Assembly: GCF_015024225.1 (NCBI RefSeq)
Contig: NZ_JACJGM010000019.1
Span: 51,960 to 115,959 of the forward strand
Source: Nocardioides lijunqiniae
Lineage (GTDB): Bacteria; Actinomycetota; Actinomycetes; Propionibacteriales; Nocardioidaceae
Reading direction: 5' to 3'
Length of the DNA stretch: 64,000 bases
Shown: piece by piece, positions 16,099-23,475 of the stretch
Numbering within the stretch: the stretch's first letter is position 1
Layout of the letters: each line of letters opens with the position of its first letter
Notes under the pieces: generated by a model
Seen by the model: the letters and a program-made list of their open reading frames with translations, nothing else
Database searches by the model: none
Told to the model about the DNA's origin: nothing
Position numbers and translations under genes: made by a program

Positions 16099-17057
16099 GA
16101 CGGCAGGCGCGGGGTGTAGGCCTCCTCGAGGGCGGCGACCTGGTCGTCGGTGAGCTCGAGGTCGAGCGCGGCCACCGCGTCGGCGAGGTGGTGCTCCTTG
16201 GTCGGCCCGACGATCGGGGCGTCGACGGACGGGTGCCGCAGCACCCACGCGAGCGCCACCTGGGCCATCGCGACGCCGTGCTCCTCGGCCACCCGGCCGA
16301 CGGCCGCGACGATCGGCTCGTTGGACTCGTCGACGTAGCGCCGGCCCATCGGGTCGTTCTCCGAGCGGAGGGTCTGCTCGCCCCACGGCCGGGCCAGCCG
16401 GCCCTTCGCCAGGGGGCTCCACGGGATGCTGCCGACGCCCTGGTGGGCGAGCAGGCCGAACATCTCCCGCTCCTCCTCCCGCTGGAGCAGGCTGTACTGG
16501 TTCTGCATCGACACGAACCGGGTCCAGCCGCCGAGGTCGGCGGCGTGCTGCATGGTGGCGAACTGCCAGGCGTGCATGGAGGAGGCGCCGAGGTAGCGCA
16601 CCTTCCCGGCGCGCACGACGTCGTGCAGGGCCTCCATCGTCTCCTCGACCGGGGTCTCCGGGTCGAAGCGGTGGATCTGGTACAGGTCGACGTAGTCGGT
16701 GCCGAGGCGGGTCAGCGAGGCGTCGACCTGCTCCAGGATCGCCTTGCGGGACAGGCCGGAGCCGCCCGGGCCGTCGTGCATCGGGAAGAAGACCTTGGTC
16801 GCCAGCACGACGTCCTCGCGGCGGCTGAAGCGCCGGATCGCCCGGCCGGTGATCTCCTCCGACGTGCCGGCGCTGTAGACGTTCGCGGTGTCCCAGAAGG
16901 TGATGCCGAGCTCGACGGCCTGACGGAAGATCGGCTCCGCCGCGTCGTCGCCGAGCGCCCACCCGTGGGCGCCGCGCGAGGTGTCGCCGAAGCTCATGCA
17001 GCCGAGCGCGATGCCGCTGACCGTGAGCCCCGAGCTGCCGAGACGCGTGTAGTCCAT
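16089..17057 (-). CDS. Aldo/keto reductase
   Basis: A 322-residue NADPH-dependent oxidoreductase of the YajO/PhdYeiB-like AKR group with a TIM barrel. I place the start at ATG 17057 (GGAGGAGCAGGAC upstream), 12 codons inside the longest frame. The tetrad is visible: Asp and Tyr in DTANVYSAG, Lys in LATKVFF, His in YQIHRFD. The C-terminal helix supplies cofactor contacts near GPTKEHHLADAV. Aldehyde or ketone substrates are broad in this group. The stop codon lies inside a 17-bp tandem repeat, and large palindromes lie upstream. Confidence 0.92.
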   Translation of the reverse strand: MDYTRLGSSGLTVSGIALGCMSFGDTSRGAHGWALGDDAAEPIFRQAVELGITFWDTANVYSAGTSEEITGRAIRRFSRREDVVLATKVFFPMHDGPGGSGLSRKAILEQVDASLTRLGTDYVDLYQIHRFDPETPVEETMEALHDVVRAGKVRYLGASSMHAWQFATMQHAADLGGWTRFVSMQNQYSLLQREEEREMFGLLAHQGVGSIPWSPLAKGRLARPWGEQTLRSENDPMGRRYVDESNEPIVAAVGRVAEEHGVAMAQVALAWVLRHPSVDAPIVGPTKEHHLADAVAALDLELTDDQVAALEEAYTPRLPSGY

Positions 17058-17136
17058 GTCCTGCTCCTCCGGTGTGTCGAGACGTGCCTCCACCGTAGGT
17101 GGCCTGTGGGAGGGTCACGCAGGCGTGAGGGCGGAG

Positions 17137-17205
17137 GAGTTTCACCGGGTACCCGGTGAAACTCACGCTTCCGGTACGAAGCTTCGTACGGGAAGCGTGA
17201 GTTTC
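17137..17205. repeat. Two overlapping large palindromes
   Basis: A perfect 28-bp palindrome occupies 17137-17164, centred on GGGTACCC. A 48-bp palindrome with a single central-arm mismatch occupies 17158-17205, centred on GAAGCTTC. They overlap by seven bases because both use GTGAAAC/GAAACTCAC-type arms, so the region can fold into alternative hairpins. They sit between the end of the FGE-like gene and the start of the aldo-keto reductase, both on the minus strand. Confidence 0.8.
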
Positions 17206-17242
17206 TCGACGTCCGTGTGACGGGTGCGGTGGATGGAGCCGG

Positions 17243-18087
17243 TCACGCGTCGACGACGCACCGGAGGCCGACGTGGCTGGTGCTGCTCAGCACGCCCTGG
17301 CCCTGGCGGGCGGCGGGACGGGAGCGCCGGCAGTACGACGACGAGCACAGGTGCGAGCCGCCCGTGGTCACGGCGCGCTCCTCCTCGGTGTCCGCGACCG
17401 TGCGCGCGCAGCAGGAGGCGACAGGCGCGGGGGGCAGCTCGGCGAGGGTCTCGGTCCACGGGGTGGAGGTCCGCTCCCAGACGTTGCCGATCATGTCGAC
17501 CAGGCCGTAGCCGTTGGGCGGGTCGCTGCCGACCGCGCTGGTGCCGGGACCGCGCGGGTGCAGCGAGCGCCAGGGGAAGTCGCCCCGGTAGGTGTTGGCC
17601 AGCACCCGGCCGCCGGCCTCGAGCTCGTCGCCCCAGGCGTAGGCGCGGCCGGGCACGCCGCCGCGGGCCGCGTGCTCCCACTCGGCCTCGGTGGGCAGCC
17701 GCAGACTGGCCCACGAGGCGTAGGCCAGGGCGTCGGGGCGCGCCACGTGCACGACGGTGCTTCTCGCGGCCGGACAGGTCGGACCCGGCGCCGTGCGGGT
17801 GGCGCCAGTCGGCGCCGGGCACCCACGCCCCACCACTGCCGCCAGTCGTCGAGCGGGACCGGGCGCGGCGTCCCGACGAAGACCAGCGAACCCGGCACCA
17901 GCTGGTCGGGGCTGGCGTCCGGGCAGTCCCGTGCGTCCGGCGCCCGCTCGGCCGCCGTGACGCGGCCGGTGTCCTTCACGAACCGCCGGAACTCGATGTC
18001 GGTGACGGGGTGCTCGCCGACCCACAGGTCGCCGACCTCGACCTCCACGACCGGCTCCTCCTCGGGGTAGAAGCCGGTCCCGCCCAT
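17243..18087 (-). pseudogene. Formylglycine-generating enzyme (sulfatase-modifying) gene with two frameshifts
   Basis: The three reading frames join into one FGE-like protein of about 280 residues. Frame 1 (from 18087) gives GFYPEEEPVVEVEVGDLWVG through PLDDWRQWW. Frame 2 (near 17822) gives VPGADWRHPHGAGSDLSGRE. Frame 3 (from about 17765 to 17243) gives VVHVARPDALAYASW, RLPTEAEWEHAARGG and the end. The catalytic cysteine pair survives (GGSHLCSSSYC). FGE converts Cys to formylglycine in sulfatases, and no sulfatase gene is nearby. The first shift looks like one extra base, the second like two missing bases. Sequencing error in GC-rich DNA is possible, but two events in 60 bases and a missing N-terminal start favour decay. 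Confidence 0.75.
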
Positions 18088-18204
18088 CCGCGCCGCGCCG
18101 CCGCGGACCAGGCGGCTGCGGCCGGTGCGCCGCGGGCTGGGTCGGTACGGACCAGGGTCTCCGTCGTGGGAGCAGCCTCCCGCAGGTGGCGGACGTGGGT
18201 ACGG

Positions 18205-18897
18205 TCAGCCGACCAGCGAGGCGATCGTCGAGGAGTCCTCGGCGTCGCCGGTGTCGAGGGTGAACGTGTTGTTGCTGGTCGCCCAGATCACGGCCTGGCT
18301 TCGCGAGGTCACGCCGGTCTTGGCGTAGGTGGTGCGGATGTAGGTCTTGATCGTGTTGACGCTGAGGAACATGGTGGCCGCGATCTCGCGGGTGCTCATG
18401 CCTCGGGCGATGAGCGAGAGCACCTGGGCCTCTCGAGGGCTGAGCTGGTGGTCATCGCTCGGCCCGTCGTCGGGGCTGGGCATGGAGGCGCGGCCCTGCA
18501 CCAGGGTGGCGGCGCTGACGACTCGTTCACCGTTCACGATGCGTTCGAGGCAGTCGACGAGCTCGGAGGAGGACAGCGTCTTCGACAGGCAGCCGGCAGC
18601 CCCCTGCGCGAGTGCCGTCAGGACTGCCTCCGGGGGCAGGGCCCAGGCGAACAGCACGACTCTCGCTCCTGCGCCGCGCGGCAGGGTCGGGAGCGGTATG
18701 CCGTCACCTGCATCTGGGGTGGTGCCGTACAAGACGATGTCGACGTCCGCGTCGGGGTCGGTCTGGGCCCCCGAGTCGAGCATCTGGATGCGGTGCTCGT
18801 ACCCGCTGAGCATGGCGCGCAGCCCGGCGTCGACGACCGGGTAGTCGTGGGTGAGGGTGATCCGCAGTGCCGTCGGCCTGGCGGCTTCCGGGCTCAT
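18205..18897 (-). CDS. LuxR-type regulator with degenerate receiver domain
   Basis: A 230-residue protein. Residues about 10-120 keep the receiver fold pattern (LRITLTHDYPVVDAGLRAML; SKT for the conserved Lys position), but the phosphoacceptor strand reads VDIVLYGTTPDAG with no Asp at the usual place. A LuxR helix-turn-helix follows (about 150-210: LSPREAQVLSLIARGMSTREIA, then NTIKTYIRTTYAKTGV). It overlaps the upstream LuxR gene by ATGA, so the two are translated together. The regulator at 9848 is a relative that still has an Asp. Likely phosphorylation-independent. Confidence 0.82.
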   Translation of the reverse strand: MSPEAARPTALRITLTHDYPVVDAGLRAMLSGYEHRIQMLDSGAQTDPDADVDIVLYGTTPDAGDGIPLPTLPRGAGARVVLFAWALPPEAVLTALAQGAAGCLSKTLSSSELVDCLERIVNGERVVSAATLVQGRASMPSPDDGPSDDHQLSPREAQVLSLIARGMSTREIAATMFLSVNTIKTYIRTTYAKTGVTSRSQAVIWATSNNTFTLDTGDAEDSSTIASLVG

Positions 18898-19424
18898 CGT
18901 GCTTCTCTGGCTGAGGCCGTGGAGGTGTGGCTCGCGGGTGCGTGGCCGGGTGCTGCTGCTGCCGGCGTCGGTTGGTGCTGCGCGTGGTCCCGCATCAAGA
19001 TGACGGCCTGGGAGCGGTGGACGACGCCCAGCTTGCGGTAGCCGGTGCGGATGTAGGTCTTGATCGTGTTCATGCTGAGGTGCAGGCGGGTGGCGATCTC
19101 CTGGTTCGTCAACCCGATGGCGATGAGCCGCAGCACGTCGAGCTCGCGTGGGGACAACGGGCCAGCGGCCAACTCGTGAGTCGGTGCGGTGCGCGGCGAC
19201 GTGCTCAGGGCCTGGACGAGGTCATGGGCACTGAGGGTCTCGAGCAGCTCGGAGGTGCCGTGCCGGGTCTCGAAGATCGCGGCATCGACGAGCTCGTGGG
19301 TGCTGGAGGCCTGACCGAGCAGCTCCAGGAGGGCCGACCGGCCCGACTCTCCGACGGGGCCGACGATGATGACGGCGGCAGCAGCCCGACACACAGGCGA
19401 TCGGTGGATCTGGTGCGCAGTCAT
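18894..19424 (-). CDS. LuxR-type DNA-binding regulator without recognisable receiver
   Basis: A 176-residue protein from ATG 19424 (GGAAGG seven bases upstream); a longer reading to 19496 has no ribosome site. The N-terminal 95 residues include AAAVIIVGPVGESGRSALLE, a remnant-like strand-loop, and show no phosphoacceptor. The LuxR domain (about 98-155) reads LSPRELDVLRLIAIGLTNQEIA and NTIKTYIRTGYRKLGV. It is coupled by ATGA to the downstream LuxR gene. The divergent gene across a roughly 170-bp gap encodes a GAF-ANTAR protein. The pair may form a heteromer. Confidence 0.75.
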   Translation of the reverse strand: MTAHQIHRSPVCRAAAAVIIVGPVGESGRSALLELLGQASSTHELVDAAIFETRHGTSELLETLSAHDLVQALSTSPRTAPTHELAAGPLSPRELDVLRLIAIGLTNQEIATRLHLSMNTIKTYIRTGYRKLGVVHRSQAVILMRDHAQHQPTPAAAAPGHAPASHTSTASAREAR

Positions 19425-19596
19425 GAGAGGCCTTCCGGACGAGAGCTCGGATCGTGCTTTCGTCGGGGTCCGGGACGACTGTGCTGTCGTCGACACTACA
19501 TGTTGGCGGCAGAACGGCTACCCTGAGAGGGATTCCGTCGTCCCAGACCTTGCCGACGTGCCGCGCACGCCGATGCAGCTCAAAGGACTCACCCTC

Positions 19597-20319
19597 GTGA
19601 AGGATGGCGAACCGCAGGGACCCCACGCCGAGGACCCGGTGCGCAGCCCCCGAGCGGGCGACGGGGTCACTGGCGCTCTGGGCCGCCTGTGCCGCGAGAT
19701 CTCCGACGAGCTGCACCTGCTGGGCGCGGTGGTGGCGCTGATGCCGAGCGTGGAAGCGCATGCCGTGGCGGCGTCGTCGGCCGAGGTGGCGCGCAAGGTC
19801 GAGGACATGCAGTTCTCCATGGGCGAGGGCCCGACGCGTGACGCCTTCAACGCCCAGCGTCCCGTGCTGGTCGCGGACCTGCGCGCTGACGGGATGGGCC
19901 GGTGGCCGGGCTGGGCGCCAGCAGCCTGCCAGTCCGGCATCGAAGCGGTCTACGCCTTCCCGTTGCACGTCGGTGCCTCGATCTTCGGCGTGCTGACCGC
20001 GTACGCGTCGGCCGGGGATCGCCTCGACGCCACGGGGCTCAAGGTGGCGCTCGCCTTTTCGCAGGCAGCCACCGAGGTGCTCCTCGACGGCTCGATCCCG
20101 CCCGGAGGCACCCAGCTCGAGCCGGACCTCGACACCTCGCTCGGGGCCAACAGCCACGTCTACCAGGCGCAGGGTGTCGTGATGGTGGAGATGGGGGTGA
20201 GCCTTTCCGAGGCCTTGGCCCGCATGCGTGCGTATGCTTGGGCGAACGGCCAGGACCTCGCCGCTCTCTCTCGAGACATTCTGGCGGGCCGGGCGATGCC
20301 GGACCGCGAGCCACGTTGA
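19597..20319 (+). CDS. GAF and ANTAR domain protein (putative RNA-binding antiterminator)
   Basis: A 240-residue protein. GTG 19597 has AAAGGA nine bases upstream; ATG 19573 is an alternative. The GAF-like sensory domain spans about 20-165, with VEDMQFSMGEGPTRDAF and IEAVYAFPLHVGASIFGVL. The ANTAR domain (about 180-235) keeps the pattern YQAQGVVMVEMGVSLSEALA, then RMRAYAWANGQDLAALSRDI. ANTAR proteins bind paired RNA hairpins to prevent termination. A paralogue follows 43 bp downstream in the same direction, and two LuxR regulators are divergent. Confidence 0.82.
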   Translation: MKDGEPQGPHAEDPVRSPRAGDGVTGALGRLCREISDELHLLGAVVALMPSVEAHAVAASSAEVARKVEDMQFSMGEGPTRDAFNAQRPVLVADLRADGMGRWPGWAPAACQSGIEAVYAFPLHVGASIFGVLTAYASAGDRLDATGLKVALAFSQAATEVLLDGSIPPGGTQLEPDLDTSLGANSHVYQAQGVVMVEMGVSLSEALARMRAYAWANGQDLAALSRDILAGRAMPDREPR

Positions 20320-20362
20320 TGCCGAAGTTTCCGCGCAGCCCAACCAAGTGTGAGGCCCAGCC

Positions 20363-21079
20363 ATGATCTCCGTGAGCGACCTGTCAGAGTTCTTCGTCGA
20401 GGTCGCGGACGCACTCGTCGACGACTACGACCTCGTCGACTTCCTGCACGAGCTGACCGAGAAGGCCGCCGCGGTGAGCGGGGCCTCCGCCGTGGGCCTG
20501 GTGCTGGCCGATCACCGCGACCAGGTCCGGTTCATGGCCGCGAACAGCGAGTCCGGCGAGCTGCTCGAGCTGTTCCAGATCCAGGCCGAGGAAGGACCCT
20601 GCCGGGACTGCCTCGTCACCGGGGAGCCGGTCGTCAACGCGGACCTCGCCCACGCCGGCGACCGCTGGCCCAGGTTCGCCCCGCAAGCGCGTGCTCTGGG
20701 CTTCCAGTCGGTGCACGCGTTCCCGATGCGGCTGCGCAGCACGGTCATCGGTGCGCTCAACCTGTTCGGCACGGAGGACGCCAAGTTCGAGGCCGACGAG
20801 GTCCGGGTGGTCCAGGCCCTGGCGGACGTCGCGACGATCGCCATCCTGCACGAGCGCAACCTGGTCCAGGCCGAGTTCATCACCGAACAGCTGCAAGGTG
20901 CCCTGAACAGCCGGGTCATCATCGAGCAGGCCAAGGGCGCCCTGTCGCACGCCGACGCCATCTCGACCTCGGAGGCCTTCGACCTCCTGCGCTCACGCGC
21001 CCGGTCGACCCGCACACCCTTGGTCGCGGTCGCGCGGGGTGTCCTTGCCGATCTGGAGCAGGTCGGCGGCTCAGCCTAG
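20363..21079 (+). CDS. GAF and ANTAR domain protein (paralogue)
   Basis: A 238-residue protein with a GAF domain at about 25-165 (GASAVGLVLADHRDQVRFMA, QAEEGPCRDCLVTGEPV, VHAFPMRLRSTVIGALNLFG) and a C-terminal ANTAR domain at about 180-230 (IIEQAKGALSHADAISTSEA, LLRSRARSTRTPLVAVARGV). Conserved Cys residues in GPCRDC could sense redox or bind a ligand. It lies 43 bp after the first GAF-ANTAR gene and probably shares its transcript. Tandem GAF-ANTAR pairs are frequent in actinomycetes, but targets are mostly unknown. Confidence 0.85.
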   Translation: MISVSDLSEFFVEVADALVDDYDLVDFLHELTEKAAAVSGASAVGLVLADHRDQVRFMAANSESGELLELFQIQAEEGPCRDCLVTGEPVVNADLAHAGDRWPRFAPQARALGFQSVHAFPMRLRSTVIGALNLFGTEDAKFEADEVRVVQALADVATIAILHERNLVQAEFITEQLQGALNSRVIIEQAKGALSHADAISTSEAFDLLRSRARSTRTPLVAVARGVLADLEQVGGSA

Positions 21080-21128
21080 GCAGGGGCCGACGCAATCCGC
21101 GACGGCCACCTGGCCCAGCCGACCTCGC

Positions 21129-21422
21129 TCAGGCGCGCAGCTCGGCGTTGACCGCGTCGGGGGAGAACTGCTGGTCGACGACCAGGCGGGTGAGGCCGGC
21201 GACGGCGGCGTCCTCGCCGAGGGTGCCGAGCTGCAGCGCCATGTGGCGGGTGGCGCGGGGGAGGGCGAGGCGGTAGAGGGTCTCGCGGATCCCGGCCAGC
21301 AGCGAGGCCGAGGCCAGGGCGCCGCCGATCAGCACCACCTCGGGGTCGAGCAGGCACACGACGGTGGCCATGACCTCGCCCATGCGCTGGCCGACCTCCT
21401 GGGTGAGCCGGACCGCCTCGGC
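21129..21422 (-). pseudogene. Truncated duplicate of the ROK regulator C-terminus
   Basis: These 294 bp match 22189-22482 with only five differences (about 98 percent identity) and encode the last ~97 residues of the intact ROK protein (GEVMATVVCLLDPEVVLIGG through the shared stop). Identity begins at the stop codon and ends abruptly after 21422, so the copy lacks the DNA-binding and catalytic parts. A 446-bp in-frame extension to 21575 is unrelated sequence. The copy is a remnant of a recent duplication, with the gene at 21512 lying between the two copies. Confidence 0.85.
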
Positions 21423-21511
21423 TGCCAAGCGCGGCGAGCCGTCGGTCGTGGAGGCGCGCGAGCTTCGTGAGCTTCCAGGACCCTGGACGTGATGGCCCCT
21501 AGGGTCGCAGG

Positions 21512-22093
21512 GTGAACGACGTGTCGATCGAGCAGCACGAGCTGGTGGCCGAGCAGTTCGAGTACACCGGGGCACTGACCGTGCTCACGACGACCGCCCC
21601 TCGTGAGCAGGTGGCGCTCGCGCTCGGCGTCGACCTCGAGAAGCCCCTGGGGCATGGTGAGCGCGGCGGCGACAGTGCGACGGCGTGGGCGATCCGGGAC
21701 GTGCCAGGCGGGGTCTTCGCGATCGAGGTGAGCGGGTACGGCGATCCTCCGTCGGCCACCCTCACGAGCCTCGCTGCGGAGGGGGGAGCTGCCGCCGTGG
21801 TCCGGAACAACGTCCAGGCGCGGATGCGGTTCGGCTGCGCGAAGGACGGTCACGTGGTCTTCGATGCCGACGACTACATGTACGAGGACCCTTCAAGAGT
21901 GCCCGTGAGTCTGCGTCCGCTGTTCGATCTCGTCCATGACGACCTGACCGGGGAGACCGATGACGACGCCCCGGACGAGTTCGCGGTCGGCCTCGCGATG
22001 AGCGAGGTCATCACCGGGATCCGGCTGAGCGCCGACGACGTAGCTGCGATCCAGGAGTCGCGGTTCTTCATGGTGGAGGCGGCCGGCCACTAG
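21512..22093 (+). CDS. DUF6461-like protein of unknown function
   Basis: A 193-residue soluble acidic protein from GTG 21512. A TAGGGT hexamer ends six bases before it, suggesting a leaderless transcript. The pattern TAWAIRDVPGGVFAIEVSGY followed by LTSLAAEGGAAAVVRNNVQA resembles actinobacterial DUF6461 proteins, a weak resemblance from memory. Function unknown; some such families sit near toxin systems as immunity-like proteins, but no toxin is seen here. It is sandwiched between direct duplicates of the ROK gene's 3' end, indicating it arrived or was rearranged recently. Confidence 0.6.
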   Translation: MNDVSIEQHELVAEQFEYTGALTVLTTTAPREQVALALGVDLEKPLGHGERGGDSATAWAIRDVPGGVFAIEVSGYGDPPSATLTSLAAEGGAAAVVRNNVQARMRFGCAKDGHVVFDADDYMYEDPSRVPVSLRPLFDLVHDDLTGETDDDAPDEFAVGLAMSEVITGIRLSADDVAAIQESRFFMVEAAGH

Positions 22094-22188
22094 TCGATCG
22101 GGTGCCTCCCGCCGGCGCGCACGTGTCGGTCAAGGCCACGGGCCGCCACGTACATCTCGGGGGAAGGCGCTGGTGACGCGAGCGCAGA

Positions 22189-23343
22189 TCAGGCGCGCAG
22201 CTTGGCGTTGACCGCGTCGGGGGAGAACTGCTGGTCGACGACCAGGCGGGTGAGGCCGGCGACGGCGGCGTCCTCGCCGAGGGTGCCGAGCTGCAGCGCC
22301 ATGTGGCGGGTGGCGCGGGGGAGGGCGAGGCGGTAGAGGGTCTCGCGGATCCCGGCCAGCAGCGAGGCCGAGGCCAGGGCGCCGCCGATCAGCACCACCT
22401 CGGGGTTGAGCAGGCACACGACGGTGGCCATGACCTCGCCGATGCGCTGGCCGGCCTCCTGGGTGAGCCGGGCCGCCTCGGCGTCGCCTGCGCGGAGCAG
22501 GTCGCGCACCTCGCGGCCGGACGTCGCCGGGATGCCGAGGGCGGTGAGCTCGGCGGCGACCGCGCGGCCGCTGGCCACCGCGGCGAGGCAGCCCGTGAGG
22601 CCGCACTGGCAGCGCGCGTCGGAGCGGGGGGAGACGCGGACGTGGCCGATGTCGCCGGCCCCGCCGTCGACGCCGCTGTAGGAGCGGCCGTCGATGACGA
22701 TGCCGGTGCCGATGCCCGTGGAGACCTTGACCAGGCAGAGCGAGCGGACGTGGGCGTAGCCGGCGGCGTACTCGCCCATCGCGGCGGCGTCGGCGTCGTT
22801 GGCGGTGAGCACGGGGACGCCGGGCAGGGCGCTCTGGAGGTGCTCGGCGATCGGGTAGGCGTCCCAGCCGGGCAGGATCGGCGGCTGGCTGGGACGCCCC
22901 GACTCGGGGTCGACCGGGCCGGGGAGGCTGAGCCCGAGCCCGCACAGGCGGTCGGGGCCGAGGTCGTGCTTGTCCAGGAGGGCCGCGGAGGCGGAGGCGA
23001 TCCGGTCGAGCACGGCCGACGGCCCGGCCGAGACGGCCACCTCGATCGAGTCCTCGGCCAGCACCGCCCCGCCGAGGTCGGTGACCGCGATCCGGGTGTG
23101 GGTGGTGTCGATGGCGGTGACGAGTACGTGCGACTGGGAGGTGTTGAACTCCAGGCTGCGCCGGCGCCGCCCGCCGGTGGCCTCGGTGGTGGGCCCCTCG
23201 ACGATCATCCCGGCCGCGAGCAGGGCGTCGATGCGCTGGGTGATCGTCATCCGCGACAGCCCCGTGACCTGGAGGACGTCGCCGCGGGTGCCGGCGCGGC
23301 CGTGGCGGATCAGGTCGAGGACGTCGCCGGGGCCGGTGGGCAT
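22189..23343 (-). CDS. ROK-family transcriptional repressor of the sugar operon
   Basis: A 384-residue regulator. ATG 23343 follows AGAGGTGCTC; longer readings to 23439 run through the promoter. A winged helix occupies about 5-65 (RAGTRGDVLQVTGLSRMTIT). The ROK domain follows with the nucleotide-like motif DTTHTRIAVTDLGG, GDIGHVRVSP and the zinc motif CQCGLTGC. It is divergent from a sugar ABC transporter operon, so it is most likely its sugar-responsive repressor. Its 3' end is duplicated at 21129-21422. Confidence 0.9.
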   Translation of the reverse strand: MPTGPGDVLDLIRHGRAGTRGDVLQVTGLSRMTITQRIDALLAAGMIVEGPTTEATGGRRRRSLEFNTSQSHVLVTAIDTTHTRIAVTDLGGAVLAEDSIEVAVSAGPSAVLDRIASASAALLDKHDLGPDRLCGLGLSLPGPVDPESGRPSQPPILPGWDAYPIAEHLQSALPGVPVLTANDADAAAMGEYAAGYAHVRSLCLVKVSTGIGTGIVIDGRSYSGVDGGAGDIGHVRVSPRSDARCQCGLTGCLAAVASGRAVAAELTALGIPATSGREVRDLLRAGDAEAARLTQEAGQRIGEVMATVVCLLNPEVVLIGGALASASLLAGIRETLYRLALPRATRHMALQLGTLGEDAAVAGLTRLVVDQQFSPDAVNAKLRA

Positions 23344-23413
23344 GAGCACCTCTTCTGACGCGGGCGGCCGGCTGGCCGCGGCGACCTGAGTATAACGACG
23401 GCGCAACAAATGC

Positions 23414-23448
23414 TTGACAGATGTACGACATAGGTCCAATGTCTGGAC
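23414..23448 (+). promoter_or_regulatory. Promoter and candidate ROK operator of the sugar operon
   Basis: A consensus -35 TTGACA (23414-23419) is followed after 17 bp by CAATGT (23437-23442) as a weak -10. Overlapping it is the inverted repeat GTCCA-ATGTC-TGGAC (23434-23448). A repressor here would block polymerase, and the divergent ROK protein is the obvious candidate. The binding-protein ATG is 28 bp further on. Confidence 0.6.
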
Positions 23449-23475
23449 AAAACTATCCGAACTTCCGGAGGCCTC

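Noticed and set aside
21423..21575. Upstream extension of the truncated ROK copy as a real N-terminus
   Set aside because: Sequence beyond 21422 is unrelated to ROK proteins and overlaps the start of the DUF6461-like gene on the other strand.
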